This document shows positions 53,612-62,408 of a DNA stretch of 64,000 nt, one piece after another. Each line of letters starts with the position of its first letter. Position 1 is the stretch's first letter. Both the position numbers and the translations under genes were made by a program. The DNA is from DAOUBP01 sp964513075 (GTDB lineage: Bacteria; Chloroflexota; Anaerolineae; CG2-30-64-16). The notes below the pieces were generated by a model. That model was not told the DNA's origin. It saw only the letters and a list, made by a program, of their open reading frames with translations, and did no database searches. The stretch covers positions 1 to 64,000 of the forward strand of contig CAZELR010000019.1 of NCBI GenBank assembly GCA_964513075.1, in the 5' to 3' direction.

Positions 53612-54592
53612 TCAGCCCACTGTGAAGCGTGTTGCGCCCGCCTGCCGAGCCAATTCAAGGACTAGTTTAGCGGCGCGGGCGTCCGTCACCAGGCAGGCGC
53701 AATAGCGCCCGCGCAGGCCGGCCAGGATGGCACGAGCCTTGCCTGTCCCGCCGGACACAGCAATCACGCGCGGGATGCGTCGCAGAGATTCGGCATCCAG
53801 GCTGATCGCACGCCGATTGGCCGGGATGTCCAGCCAGTTGCCGTTTTCGTCGAACTGGTGGGCCACAACATCGCCCACCACGCCGTTTGCTATCAGCGAC
53901 TCGATTTCGGCGCGGCTAAGGTAGCCGGCGCGCAGCAGGCTGGATAGTTCGGGCTGCGGCGTGCCGATGCCGATCACTGCTACGTCGGCCCGTGCGGCTA
54001 GCGTCAAGGTTTCTACGATGGTGCGTTCACGCCGCAGCGCTGTCGCCACCGCTTCGTCTTCCACCAACAGCGGTGCTGACAGGAAACGAAATGAGGCATG
54101 CAGCTTCTGCGCCAACCAGCGCCCCAATTCCGCACCGTCCACCAAAGGATCGCCGTGGCCGACTGCGCCGATAAGCTGGACCACGGTGGCGTCCAACACG
54201 GGGGTGCTGGGCATCGCACTCACAACGGCATGTACCGAAGTCCCCCAACTCAATCCGATGATGATTCCCGGGTGTAACGCCTGCTGCAAACAGCGCGCCC
54301 CCAGCTCGCCGAGACGCTTGAGGAGTATCGTATAGTCATCGGGCGGCTCGGCCAAAACGTGGGCGCTGACCAAGCCAAACTCGGCGCACAGCCGCCGTTC
54401 CAATTCGGCATCGGTCCGCAGCGGGTAGTGTACCTTGATCTCGACCAGCCCCACTTCGCGCGCCTGATCCAACATGCGCGAGACCATTGAGCGCGATTTG
54501 TCGATGCGCTTTGCAATCTCGGCCTGGTCCAGACTCTCCTCGTAATACCACATCGCCACTTGCGCCAGAAGATCTATGCGAACATCATCCAT
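53612..54592 (-). CDS. SorC/DeoR-family sugar-responsive regulator
   Basis: A 326-residue transcription factor. The N-terminal helix-turn-helix is YYEESLDQAEIAKRIDKSRS with VSRMLDQAREVGLVEI (about residues 16-52). The rest is the SorC sugar-phosphate-binding domain, with GLSWGTSVHAVVSAMP and IAVSGGTGKARAILAGLRG. Members respond to phosphorylated sugars. GAGGAG lies eight bases before ATG 54592. It sits downstream of the pentulose genes on the same strand and is the obvious candidate to control them. Confidence 0.92.
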   Translation of the reverse strand: MDDVRIDLLAQVAMWYYEESLDQAEIAKRIDKSRSMVSRMLDQAREVGLVEIKVHYPLRTDAELERRLCAEFGLVSAHVLAEPPDDYTILLKRLGELGARCLQQALHPGIIIGLSWGTSVHAVVSAMPSTPVLDATVVQLIGAVGHGDPLVDGAELGRWLAQKLHASFRFLSAPLLVEDEAVATALRRERTIVETLTLAARADVAVIGIGTPQPELSSLLRAGYLSRAEIESLIANGVVGDVVAHQFDENGNWLDIPANRRAISLDAESLRRIPRVIAVSGGTGKARAILAGLRGRYCACLVTDARAAKLVLELARQAGATRFTVG

Positions 54593-54755
54593 ATGGCACT
54601 CCTCGGAAGTTGCGCCCCGGCACATGTGCCGCACTTTCACCTAAAACCAACCGGCGCAAGCAACCTGGACATCAGTTTGAAAACTCAGGTGTCGTCAGCT
54701 ATGTCTTCTGAGTCGTTAATTATACCTTGTTTTTTGCTGTTCGCAATTCTCTCAT

Positions 54756-55544
54756 TCACATTTGTGCAAGCCACGCCTGCGTCAGCTCGGCGATGTTCTC
54801 GAAGACATGATCGGCTCCATAGGCCGCGGCCTCTGGTCGCGAGGTGGAACCCGATAGGACCAGGATGGTGCGCAGCCCGGCACGCCGACCGCCCTCCATA
54901 TCGGTGTCGATGCGGTCGCCCAGCGTGGCGGTCGTTACTGGCTTGGCCCCCATCGCCGCCATCGCCTGCTCGAACATAGTCGGCTCTGGCTTGCCGATTG
55001 CGATGGGTTGTACTTCTGCACCGGTGGCGATGGCGGCGATCAGCGCGCCGGTGCCGGGCACCAACCCCTCCTCGGTCGGCCGGGTCGGGTCGAGGTTGGT
55101 GGCAACGAACAGCGCGCCCTGGCGTATCAACAGGCACGCCCGTTTGATCTTATCGAAGGTGACACCCCAGTCGATACTTGCCGCTACCACAGCCACGTCT
55201 TCGTCAGCCAGCTTGAAACCGGCCTCGGCGATAGCCGTGCGCAGCGAGGCCTCTCCGAACACGTGCACGCGCGTGCCCGGCGGAAAGCGATCTGCCAGCC
55301 AACGCGCCGTGGCCGTGCCCGACGTGATGATCTTATCTGCTCCGACCTCAGCGCCCATTTTATTCAGTTTGGCTGCATACTGCTGGGGCGTGCTGCCTGA
55401 GTTGTTCGTGGCCAGCCTGAATCCGATGCCGTGCTCATGCAGGAAGTCAAAGAACTCCGGCAGTTTTGGCAACGGGTCATTGCCCCGGTAGAGAACCCCG
55501 TCCATGTCGATAACGAGGTGTTTGATGTCGTGTAAGTTCGGCAA
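54756..55544 (-). CDS. HAD-IIA family sugar-phosphate phosphatase
   Basis: A 262-residue hydrolase of the NagD/PGP group. Motif I LVIDMDGVLYRGND (about 10-23), motif II FRLATNNSGS, the lysine in IGKPEPTMFEQA and motif IV LGDRIDTDMEGG are all present, with a C2-type cap between. It probably dephosphorylates a sugar phosphate or phosphoglycolate. It follows the kinase gene at 55637 after a spacer that is almost entirely 7-bp repeats. It may remove unwanted sugar phosphates made by the FGGY kinases, but this is inference. Confidence 0.9.
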   Translation of the reverse strand: MPNLHDIKHLVIDMDGVLYRGNDPLPKLPEFFDFLHEHGIGFRLATNNSGSTPQQYAAKLNKMGAEVGADKIITSGTATARWLADRFPPGTRVHVFGEASLRTAIAEAGFKLADEDVAVVAASIDWGVTFDKIKRACLLIRQGALFVATNLDPTRPTEEGLVPGTGALIAAIATGAEVQPIAIGKPEPTMFEQAMAAMGAKPVTTATLGDRIDTDMEGGRRAGLRTILVLSGSTSRPEAAAYGADHVFENIAELTQAWLAQM

Positions 55545-55557
55545 AGATAGAACTCCT

Positions 55558-55642
55558 GGTGCGTGGTGCGCATTGTGTGGTGCGTACTACGGTACGCTTG
55601 CTATCCGCCATCCGCCATCCGCTATTCGCTGATGCGCTATTC
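55558..55642. repeat. 7-bp tandem repeats filling the gap before the FGGY kinase end
   Basis: GGTGCGT, GGTGCGC, ATTGTGT, GGTGCGT are followed by GCTATCC, GCCATCC, GCCATCC, GCTATTC, GCTGATG and GCTATTC, with a few bases between the two groups. The first group is the inverted ACGCACC unit. The TAG stop of the FGGY kinase (55639-55637) lies in the last unit. Confidence 0.72.
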
Positions 55643-57184
55643 GCTCAGCTTTGCCAGCCGGTCCCACGGCTCCTTCATAGCTTCCAGGATGTGCGTGTAC
55701 TCCCGGTAGCGGGCCAGGTAGGCGGGTGCAGTCTCGGGATTGGGTTGGTGCACGCGTTCGACCTTCACAACCCTGGCGACGGCGTCGGCATAATCGCGGT
55801 AGACGCCGGCCCCTATGCCGGCCGCCAGCGCCACCCCGCGCGCAGCCACTTCCGCGCCTTCTGGCACCTCGATGGGCAGTTGCAGCGCGTCCGAGAATAT
55901 CTGCGTCCACACCTGGCTGTGCGAACCTCCGCCGGTCATGCGCGCCTTCTCGATCACGGCGCCAGCGGCGCGTAGTTTTCCGATGTGGCTCATGTGCCCG
56001 TAAACGACCCCTTCATATAGGGCGCGCAGTACGTGCGTCTTGGTGTGCCACGCGCCCAGGCCGTAGAATCCAGCGCGCGCGGTCGCCTGCACATCGGAAC
56101 CGAACAGATAGGGATGGAAGATGACGTTGGTGCTGCCTGGCGCCAGGGAAGCTACTTTTTCGTTGCATACATCGTACACCGAGATGCCGCGGTCCTGGGC
56201 CTCCTGCTTTTCCTCCCAGCAGAAGTTGTTTACGAACCATTCCAGGTTGGTGGCCGACGTTGCGCTGCCTTCAAGGGTCAACCACATCCCTGGGACCGCA
56301 AACAGCGAGCTCAGGAAGAGCCGCTTGTCGATGATGGGATCGTTGGTCACGACTTCGTTGATGCTCCATGTGCCCGCGACGATGCAGAGGTCGCCCTCGC
56401 CGATGACCCCGGAGCCGATCGCCGCGGCATCGATGTCGAACAGGCCCCCGGTCACCGGCGTCCCCGCGGCCAGCCCGGTCAGCCGGGCGGCCTCCGGCGT
56501 CACATGGCCGGCAATTTCGTGACCCCAGACCGGCTGCGGCAGTGCTGGCAGGATCTCGGGGATTCCGTAAATCTCCAGGAGCTCGCGCGAATAGCCCCGA
56601 TGGGGCGAATCGAACAGGCCGCTGCCGCTGATGATCGAATAGTCGGTGGTGTGCACGCCGGTCAGGCAGTATTTGATGAAATCCGTGCACAGCATGACCT
56701 TGCCGATTCTGTAATAGCTGTCCGGCTCGTGCTGCTTCAGCCAGGCCAACAGGACGCGCGGCTGTCCGGCCCAACACGATTGCCGAACAAAAGGAAAGGC
56801 CTGGTCGTGCACCCCTCCCGGCCGGTTCCACTCGTCCATGATGTCGGCTGCACGCCCGTCCATGGACGCGATGCTGGGGCGAAGTGCCTTGCCGTCCCGG
56901 TCCGTCACGTACAGGCCATTGCCGTGGCCCGAATTGCCGACGGCCAGGATATCGTTGGGCGCGATGCCCGATGCCTCAACCACCTCATGGATCGCTTCGG
57001 CCGTCTTCCGCCAAACGAGGTCCATGTCCCGTTCGGTATAGCCGGGCTTGGGATACTGCACTTCGATCTTGCGGCTAGCGACCCTGACCGTGCGGCCTGC
57101 CAGGTCGAAGATCGCCGCCTTGGAGAGGGTGAGGCCGTTGTCAATTCCCATGAGGTACTTGCCCGCTGATTGGCGCATAGACAT
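55637..57184 (-). CDS. FGGY-family carbohydrate kinase
   Basis: A 515-residue sugar kinase with two actin-like domains. The N-terminal phosphate loop is GIDNGLTLSKAAIFDLAG (about 14-31), and the C-terminal part has GGGSHSQVWTQIFSDAL, the FGGY ATP-binding signature, near 420. SINEVVTNDPIID lies in the substrate region. AGAGGAG precedes ATG 57184, only six bases after the upstream kinase gene. It probably phosphorylates a pentulose or related sugar for the epimerases encoded upstream. Its stop codon lies in a 7-bp repeat array. Confidence 0.92.
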   Translation of the reverse strand: MSMRQSAGKYLMGIDNGLTLSKAAIFDLAGRTVRVASRKIEVQYPKPGYTERDMDLVWRKTAEAIHEVVEASGIAPNDILAVGNSGHGNGLYVTDRDGKALRPSIASMDGRAADIMDEWNRPGGVHDQAFPFVRQSCWAGQPRVLLAWLKQHEPDSYYRIGKVMLCTDFIKYCLTGVHTTDYSIISGSGLFDSPHRGYSRELLEIYGIPEILPALPQPVWGHEIAGHVTPEAARLTGLAAGTPVTGGLFDIDAAAIGSGVIGEGDLCIVAGTWSINEVVTNDPIIDKRLFLSSLFAVPGMWLTLEGSATSATNLEWFVNNFCWEEKQEAQDRGISVYDVCNEKVASLAPGSTNVIFHPYLFGSDVQATARAGFYGLGAWHTKTHVLRALYEGVVYGHMSHIGKLRAAGAVIEKARMTGGGSHSQVWTQIFSDALQLPIEVPEGAEVAARGVALAAGIGAGVYRDYADAVARVVKVERVHQPNPETAPAYLARYREYTHILEAMKEPWDRLAKLSE

Positions 57185-57190
57185 CTCCTC

Positions 57191-58738
57191 TTAACCCAGA
57201 AAGCGATCGGAAAGCTGATGACTGATTGGCGCCAGCGCGTCGTAGAGCTGCTTGTAGATCGGAAACAGCTCGGCGTAACGGGCAGTCACCCTGAGGTCCG
57301 GCTCGTACATCGTGCCCGGCTTCCTGACCTGCTCGAACGCGTCCTGCTCGTCCTGGTAGATTCCTACGCCCACGCCGGCCAGCATGGCCGCCCCCAGAGG
57401 CGTGGCCTGCGCGACTTCCGGCGCTTCGATGGGGCGGCCCACCATGTCGGCCTTGTTTTGCATCCAGAACTTGTTGCGGAGCGCGCCGCCGACGACCACG
57501 AGCTTGTCGAACGCTACGCCTAGATCATTCTGCATCGTCTTGACGATGTCCAGGAACTGGTAATCCAGCCCCTCGATGATCGCCCGCAGCATGTCGTCCT
57601 TGGTGACGAAACTGCTGAGGCCGACGAAGCCCGCCAGCGACCGGCTGTCCACCGTCGGACACCCCGCGCCCGACATGTGGGGCAGGAACATCGCCCCGCG
57701 CGCGCCCACCGGCGACCTGGCTGCGTCTGCCATCAGGATGTCCCAATCCACGCCGCCGCAGCTTTCGGCCGCGTGTTTCGCCTCAAAGCCGTACTCTTTG
57801 CGGTACCACTCCAGCATGTCGGACGAGACCGCGCCGCCCCAGATGGTATAAAGATCGCGGGCGACGTGGGCTTCCACTGTCACGCCGGTGCGCTGTGCGG
57901 CGGGGGTCAACACCGGCTGGCGGGTGGCGGCCAGCACGATCTCCCATGTGCCGCTGACGTCGAGGATGACACCCGGCCGGATGGCGCCCACCGGGAGCGC
58001 GCCGCACAGGTAGTCGTGTCCGCCCAGCACTACGGGTGTTCCCGCCGGCAGGCCAGTGGCTTCGGCCGCCGCCGCAGTGACTTCGCCGAGTCGCGTGCCG
58101 CTAGGGTAGGCTGGCGCCAGCAGGCGCCGCTCGATGCCGGAAAGTGCTGCGATCTCATCGGACCAGTCCAGCCGTTTTTGGTCGAAGAGCAGGGTGCAGG
58201 AGGCCATGGTGTAGTCGGTTGCAAATCTGCCCGACAACATCATATTGACATAATCTTCAACCAATAACCATTTATAGGTTCGTCTGAGGATCTCAGGCTC
58301 GTGCTCGGCCATCCAAAGGAGCCGCAGGGCCGTGGAGAAGCGCCAGAGGGTGTTGCCGCCGCGTGAGAATGTTTTTTCCGGCCCGATGTTCTTGACCCAC
58401 CAGTCGAATTGCGGCTGCGTCCGGGGGCAGTGCCAGCTAATAAACGGGTAGAGCCAGCGGCCTTTCTCGTCGACAGGGACGCCGTCCATGCCCATGCCGG
58501 TGACGGCGACGCCCGCGATCTGTGTCGGGTCCCCGATTTGCGCGATGGCTTCCTGCATGGCTGCTGCGCTGCCACCCCAGATCTGATCGGGCATCCAGAC
58601 GGTCCATTCCGGATGTGCCGGTTCCGGGTGAAATTGTTCGGTCGGCCGGCACGCGCTCGCCACCGGATTGCCGGCCGTGTCGTAGATCACAGCCTTCAAT
58701 GTGGTCGAGCCCAGGTCTATGCCTGCCAGATAGGTCAT
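57191..58738 (-). CDS. FGGY-family carbohydrate kinase (xylulokinase-like)
   Basis: A second 515-residue FGGY kinase, only distantly similar to its neighbour. It opens AGIDLGSTTLKAVIYDTAGN; AGVAVTGMGMDGVPVDEKGRW is the glycerol/xylulose-kinase-type sugar segment (about 75-95), and KLVVVGGALRNKFWMQNKAD is the FGGY signature near 435. Candidate substrate L-xylulose or a related ketose, judged from the UlaE and AraD-type genes. It follows the UroD-fold gene by nine bases. Confidence 0.92.
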   Translation of the reverse strand: MTYLAGIDLGSTTLKAVIYDTAGNPVASACRPTEQFHPEPAHPEWTVWMPDQIWGGSAAAMQEAIAQIGDPTQIAGVAVTGMGMDGVPVDEKGRWLYPFISWHCPRTQPQFDWWVKNIGPEKTFSRGGNTLWRFSTALRLLWMAEHEPEILRRTYKWLLVEDYVNMMLSGRFATDYTMASCTLLFDQKRLDWSDEIAALSGIERRLLAPAYPSGTRLGEVTAAAAEATGLPAGTPVVLGGHDYLCGALPVGAIRPGVILDVSGTWEIVLAATRQPVLTPAAQRTGVTVEAHVARDLYTIWGGAVSSDMLEWYRKEYGFEAKHAAESCGGVDWDILMADAARSPVGARGAMFLPHMSGAGCPTVDSRSLAGFVGLSSFVTKDDMLRAIIEGLDYQFLDIVKTMQNDLGVAFDKLVVVGGALRNKFWMQNKADMVGRPIEAPEVAQATPLGAAMLAGVGVGIYQDEQDAFEQVRKPGTMYEPDLRVTARYAELFPIYKQLYDALAPISHQLSDRFLG

Positions 58739-58747
58739 CGCACTCCC

Positions 58748-59806
58748 TCAGTGAGTTGTTAGCGCGTGCAACTCCCTCATCGGATAGCTGCCGAACTCCT
58801 GCAGCGTCTGCAGCATGGCCATGTAGTTCTCCGGTTTGACCCCCGAATGAATGCTGTTGCTGGACGATAGGATGAAGCCGCCGCCCGGCATCCCTGCACG
58901 CAACGCTTGCTTGGTCGCTTCAACGGTTTCCTTGATCGAGCCGAAGGTCAGCAAATCCGCACAATCCACGTTGCCTTTGATCGCAATCTGGGCGCCATAC
59001 TTTGCCTTGACTTCGGCAATGCTCATGCCGCCCGTCGGGTCAATGGGGTCGAGGCAATCGATGCCGGAGTCCACGATCATGTCCAGGATCGGCCAAAGGT
59101 TGCCGTCGGTGTGCTTAATAACCAGCAGGCCCAGCTCTTTGAAACCGCCTATGACCCGGCACAGGCCCGGATAAAAGAGCTTGCGGAAGTGCCGCGGCGA
59201 CATCAGCGGGCCTCTGCTGGAGGCATAGTCGTCGCCGGTGTAAACAATCTTCACGCCTCGTGCGACGAGTTCTTTGGCCATCACCAGATTGATCTCCACC
59301 GACATGTCCACCAACGCCTGCACCAGCTTCGGCTCCGTGACGATGCCCATCAACAGGGCTTCCATGCCCATTAAGTAGCGGGGCAGCGAGAAGACGTCGT
59401 TCAGGTGGACGATGACGGCGTAGCGGTCGCCGTAGGTTGCCAGCGCTTTTTCGATCGCGTCGTAACGGCCAGGCGCATATGGGTCAGGCGGCGTGTACTG
59501 CTCGAAGTCGGCCAGTGTCTTGATAGGTGATTCGACCTCGATGCCGTGTTCTTCCTGAGTCTTCTGGCCGATGTAGCCCCACTCGCTGCGATACCGGCCA
59601 GCGCTCAATGGTTCCTTGGCGAAGTTGGGGTCGACCAGGACGGCGTCGTGCCCCATCCGAACCGCAAATTCGTTGTGGTCCCGACAGCCAGGCAAGAGGG
59701 CATCCCGCACTTTGCGATCCACCAGCCACTCGAAATGCGGCACACGGTCAGGTTCTTGTCGCTGCAGCGCGCTCATCACGCGTTCCCTAGAGGTTAGTTC
59801 AGTCAT
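58748..59806 (-). CDS. UroD-fold protein in a sugar operon
   Basis: A 352-residue protein of the uroporphyrinogen decarboxylase superfamily, most like the MtaA/MtbA-type members of unknown function that occur in sugar and aromatic operons. Family segments: ALQRQEPDRVPHFEW at the start, ADFEQYTPPDPY, then KHTDGNLWPILDMIVDSG and IKGNVDCADLLTFGS (about 260-275). It is unlikely to act in haem synthesis here, because all neighbours concern pentuloses. It could be a methyltransferase or a lyase acting on a sugar; the reaction is not known. Confidence 0.85.
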   Translation of the reverse strand: MTELTSRERVMSALQRQEPDRVPHFEWLVDRKVRDALLPGCRDHNEFAVRMGHDAVLVDPNFAKEPLSAGRYRSEWGYIGQKTQEEHGIEVESPIKTLADFEQYTPPDPYAPGRYDAIEKALATYGDRYAVIVHLNDVFSLPRYLMGMEALLMGIVTEPKLVQALVDMSVEINLVMAKELVARGVKIVYTGDDYASSRGPLMSPRHFRKLFYPGLCRVIGGFKELGLLVIKHTDGNLWPILDMIVDSGIDCLDPIDPTGGMSIAEVKAKYGAQIAIKGNVDCADLLTFGSIKETVEATKQALRAGMPGGGFILSSSNSIHSGVKPENYMAMLQTLQEFGSYPMRELHALTTH

Positions 59807-59824
59807 TTAGAACTCGCAATGTCC

Positions 59825-59852
59825 CTGACTCCTGACCCCTGACTCCTGCTCC
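59825..59852. repeat. Short 7-bp tandem repeat upstream of the UroD-fold gene
   Basis: CTGACTC, CTGACCC, CTGACTC, CTGCTCC between the stop of the AraD-type epimerase and the start of the UroD-fold gene. The inverted unit GAGTCAG also occurs in the array inside oraE. Confidence 0.6.
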
Positions 59853-59859
59853 TCGCCTT

Positions 59860-60504
59860 TTACTTCTGCCCGTAAAGGTTTGTATACAGATCGTCCATCT
59901 GGCCCAACTGTTCCGGCGTCAAGATGATCGGCTGGCCCCGCAGCATTGCCAGGTGGGTGATCTTAGCAATCTCCTCGACCTCGACTGCCATCTTGGTGGC
60001 CTGCTGGGGCGAGTTGCCGATGGTGAAAACCCCATGGTTCTGCATGATGATGGCCCGCGCGTTGCCGATCTTGGCGACGATCTCTGCGCCGATGGCCGCG
60101 CCGCCGATTGGCACGTACTTGCCCAGGGGAATCTCGCCTCCCAGCATCGCCGTAGCCGTCAGGCACGGCGGGATCGGCTGGCCCAATACCGCGAAGCTGC
60201 TCGCGTAGGGCGAGTGCGTGTGGCCGATGCCCCAGACGTCGGGTCGGTGGGCGTAGACGTAGAGATGTGTCGCGGTGTCCACCGACGGGGTCAACTGGCC
60301 CTCGATGACCTTGCCATCCATGTCTACGACGACCATGTCTTCAGGCGTCATCTCTTCGTAGCTGTAGCCGCTCGGCTTGATGACGACCAGGCCGGTCTGC
60401 GGATCGCGGCCGCTGATGTTGCCGCTCGTCATCCTGACGAGGTCATTCTTCGGCAGCTCCAGGTTGCATTTCCAAACGATTTCACGCAGTTCCACCAGAA
60501 GCAT
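59860..60504 (-). CDS. Class II aldolase/epimerase, AraD/UlaF type
   Basis: A 214-residue zinc enzyme of the class II aldolase family, closest in pattern to L-ribulose-5-phosphate 4-epimerase. MTSGNISGRDPQTG and VVIKPSGYSYEEM bind phosphate; PSVDTATHLYVYAHRP and GIGHTHSPYA supply the catalytic acid and zinc histidines (about 75-100), with MQNHGVFTIG giving the third histidine. It would turn L-ribulose 5-phosphate into D-xylulose 5-phosphate. Fuculose-phosphate aldolase is an alternative. It overlaps the UlaE-type gene by 23 bases. Confidence 0.88.
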   Translation of the reverse strand: MLLVELREIVWKCNLELPKNDLVRMTSGNISGRDPQTGLVVIKPSGYSYEEMTPEDMVVVDMDGKVIEGQLTPSVDTATHLYVYAHRPDVWGIGHTHSPYASSFAVLGQPIPPCLTATAMLGGEIPLGKYVPIGGAAIGAEIVAKIGNARAIIMQNHGVFTIGNSPQQATKMAVEVEEIAKITHLAMLRGQPIILTPEQLGQMDDLYTNLYGQK

Positions 60505-61333
60505 CTAGCACCTCTTGATAGGGCTTGACAAATGTGCGCGCGGCGCAGGCTGAGCCGAATGGATCTCCGGTGCGATCCATGCTGCTCCACATCTCCACGA
60601 CCAACGGGCCGTGATATTCGCACTCCCGCAACGCTTCGAAGGTTTCCTTGAAGGGCACGATGCCCGCACCGTACGGTATGCCGCGGATCGTTTTCAGAAC
60701 GCCGTCTTTCACGTGCATGGATATGATGTGATCTTTGGCCAGCATGAGCTGGTCCGGCGGATAGAAGCCGGCGGCAGCCAGGTTGGCCATGTCCGGGTAC
60801 AATTGGAACCAGGGCGAGTTGATTGCGGTCAGCAAACGCATCGTGGCGGTGATGGACTCGCTGATGGGGACATCGACGTTCTCCAGTCCCAACATCAGGC
60901 ATGCCTGGCTGGCCCATTCGGCCCCCTGGTGGAGCCCCTCCAGCAGGAAGGCCGCCGTATCAGCGTCATGCGGCTCGGAGAAGACGTCGTATCCCGGCGC
61001 TTGGACGATCCCCAGCCCCACGTCTACGGCGAAATCGATCGCCTTACGGAAGATCTCCAGGCTGCGACGGCGCAGCTCGGGCGAGTGGCTGCCCAACGGA
61101 TACGTGCGATGCGCGCTGAGGCACATCGTCAGGATGCGTACGCCGGAATTCGCGACGGCTCGGCGCAGCGCGGCTCGCTCGGCTGCCCCCCAGTCCAGCC
61201 GGGCTAGCCGCTCGTCGGTCTCGTCGATGGAGATTTCGGCGAAGTCGTAGCCAGCTTCGGCTGTGGCGGCCAGGCGTCTTTCCCAGGACCACTCGGCCGG
61301 GAGCGCTTTTTCGTAAAGGCCGACAGGGATCAT
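60482..61333 (-). CDS. ulaE: L-xylulose-5-phosphate 3-epimerase, UlaE/SgaU type
   Basis: A 283-residue TIM-barrel epimerase that converts L-xylulose 5-phosphate to L-ribulose 5-phosphate. The first 50 residues, PVGLYEKALPAEWSWERRLA and then FAEISIDETDERLARLDW, are almost a family signature. GLENVDVPISES and IISMHVKDGVLKTIRG supply metal ligands, and EMWSSMDRTGDP is near the end. ATG 61333 overlaps the permease stop as ATGA. With the FGGY kinases and the AraD-type enzyme it completes a path from L-xylulose to D-xylulose 5-phosphate. Confidence 0.92.
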   Translation of the reverse strand: MIPVGLYEKALPAEWSWERRLAATAEAGYDFAEISIDETDERLARLDWGAAERAALRRAVANSGVRILTMCLSAHRTYPLGSHSPELRRRSLEIFRKAIDFAVDVGLGIVQAPGYDVFSEPHDADTAAFLLEGLHQGAEWASQACLMLGLENVDVPISESITATMRLLTAINSPWFQLYPDMANLAAAGFYPPDQLMLAKDHIISMHVKDGVLKTIRGIPYGAGIVPFKETFEALRECEYHGPLVVEMWSSMDRTGDPFGSACAARTFVKPYQEVLDASGGTA

Positions 61334-62373
61334 GAATGTGCTCTTTTGGCGGTCAGGACATGATTCAGCACCACGGCGAACAGCAGCACGGTGCCCTTGG
61401 CGACGACTTGCCAGTACGAAGGAATAACGGTCATCAAACCGGTGGTCACGCACACGATGATCAAGGCGCCCACCATCGTCTTGGCCACGGATCCCTCGCC
61501 GCCCGCGAAAGATGTGCCGCCCAGCAGCACCGCGATGATGCAGTCCATTTCCATGCCGTCACCCGAAAGTGGATCCCCCAGAGACATATAGCTTGCCCGC
61601 GCCACCCCGGCCGCGGCGGCGAAGAATCCGACAATGACGTACAGGATCCAAACGTACTTCACGGCGTTGATGCCCGAGAGCTCCGCCGCGGTCCGGTTGC
61701 CGCCGATCGCCGCAGCGTATTTGCCGAGGATCGTCTTCCGCTGCACGACGACGAGCGCGACGATGATGGCGATTGCGATGAAGAAGGCCCACGGCAGTCC
61801 GAGGAAGGCATCCTGGCGAGCGTAGCTGTTGATCATGCCGGGCATTTTCTGCGTGGCGGTGCTCTTGATTGCAGAGGTGCCGTCCGGCACGATGAGCAGG
61901 GCAATGCCCTTGAAGAGATTCAGCGTCACCAGGGTGGCAATCACCGGCGTGATGCGGAGCTTCATGACGTTGAAGCCGTTGAGCAGGCCCATCGCAATCC
62001 CTAAGACCAGCGTGATCAGAAAGGCCGGGACGAAGGCAAAGCCGTTGAGGATCATCAGGCTGAATACCACCGCACTGAGGCTCATTGCGCTGCCGACGGA
62101 GAGGTCGATGTAGCCTGAGATCATCAGCAGGGTGAACGCGCCGCTCAAGGTCAAGATCGGCGCCGAGACACGCAGCATGTTGATCACGCTGTCCCGGCTC
62201 AGGAAGGCGCCGCGGCCGAACAACCCCACTTCGTTGACCTTGACCAGGCTGAAGGCCACGACGATCACCAGCAAGACCACGTAGATATAGTATTTCTTGA
62301 CAGCCGCCCGCAAGGCCTCTGACCGATCGTTCTCACCCGAGGTTTTGCGCACCTTCGCCTGGCTTGTTGTCAT
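61330..62373 (-). CDS. ABC monosaccharide permease, RbsC type
   Basis: A 347-residue CUT2-family permease with eight to ten membrane segments. The family sequence GLLNGFNVMKLRITPVIATL (about 115-134) and GGNRTAAELSGINAVKYVW (about 215-233) are diagnostic. It forms the channel together with the neighbouring RbsC-type protein. Start ATG 62373 with AAAGGAG upstream; coupled to ulaE by a 4-base overlap. This one differs from its neighbour in sequence, so the channel is a heterodimer. Confidence 0.92.
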   Translation of the reverse strand: MTTSQAKVRKTSGENDRSEALRAAVKKYYIYVVLLVIVVAFSLVKVNEVGLFGRGAFLSRDSVINMLRVSAPILTLSGAFTLLMISGYIDLSVGSAMSLSAVVFSLMILNGFAFVPAFLITLVLGIAMGLLNGFNVMKLRITPVIATLVTLNLFKGIALLIVPDGTSAIKSTATQKMPGMINSYARQDAFLGLPWAFFIAIAIIVALVVVQRKTILGKYAAAIGGNRTAAELSGINAVKYVWILYVIVGFFAAAAGVARASYMSLGDPLSGDGMEMDCIIAVLLGGTSFAGGEGSVAKTMVGALIIVCVTTGLMTVIPSYWQVVAKGTVLLFAVVLNHVLTAKRAHS

Positions 62374-62408
62374 GAGGCTCTCCTTTATCTTGTTCGTCGG
62401 GGACGCCG

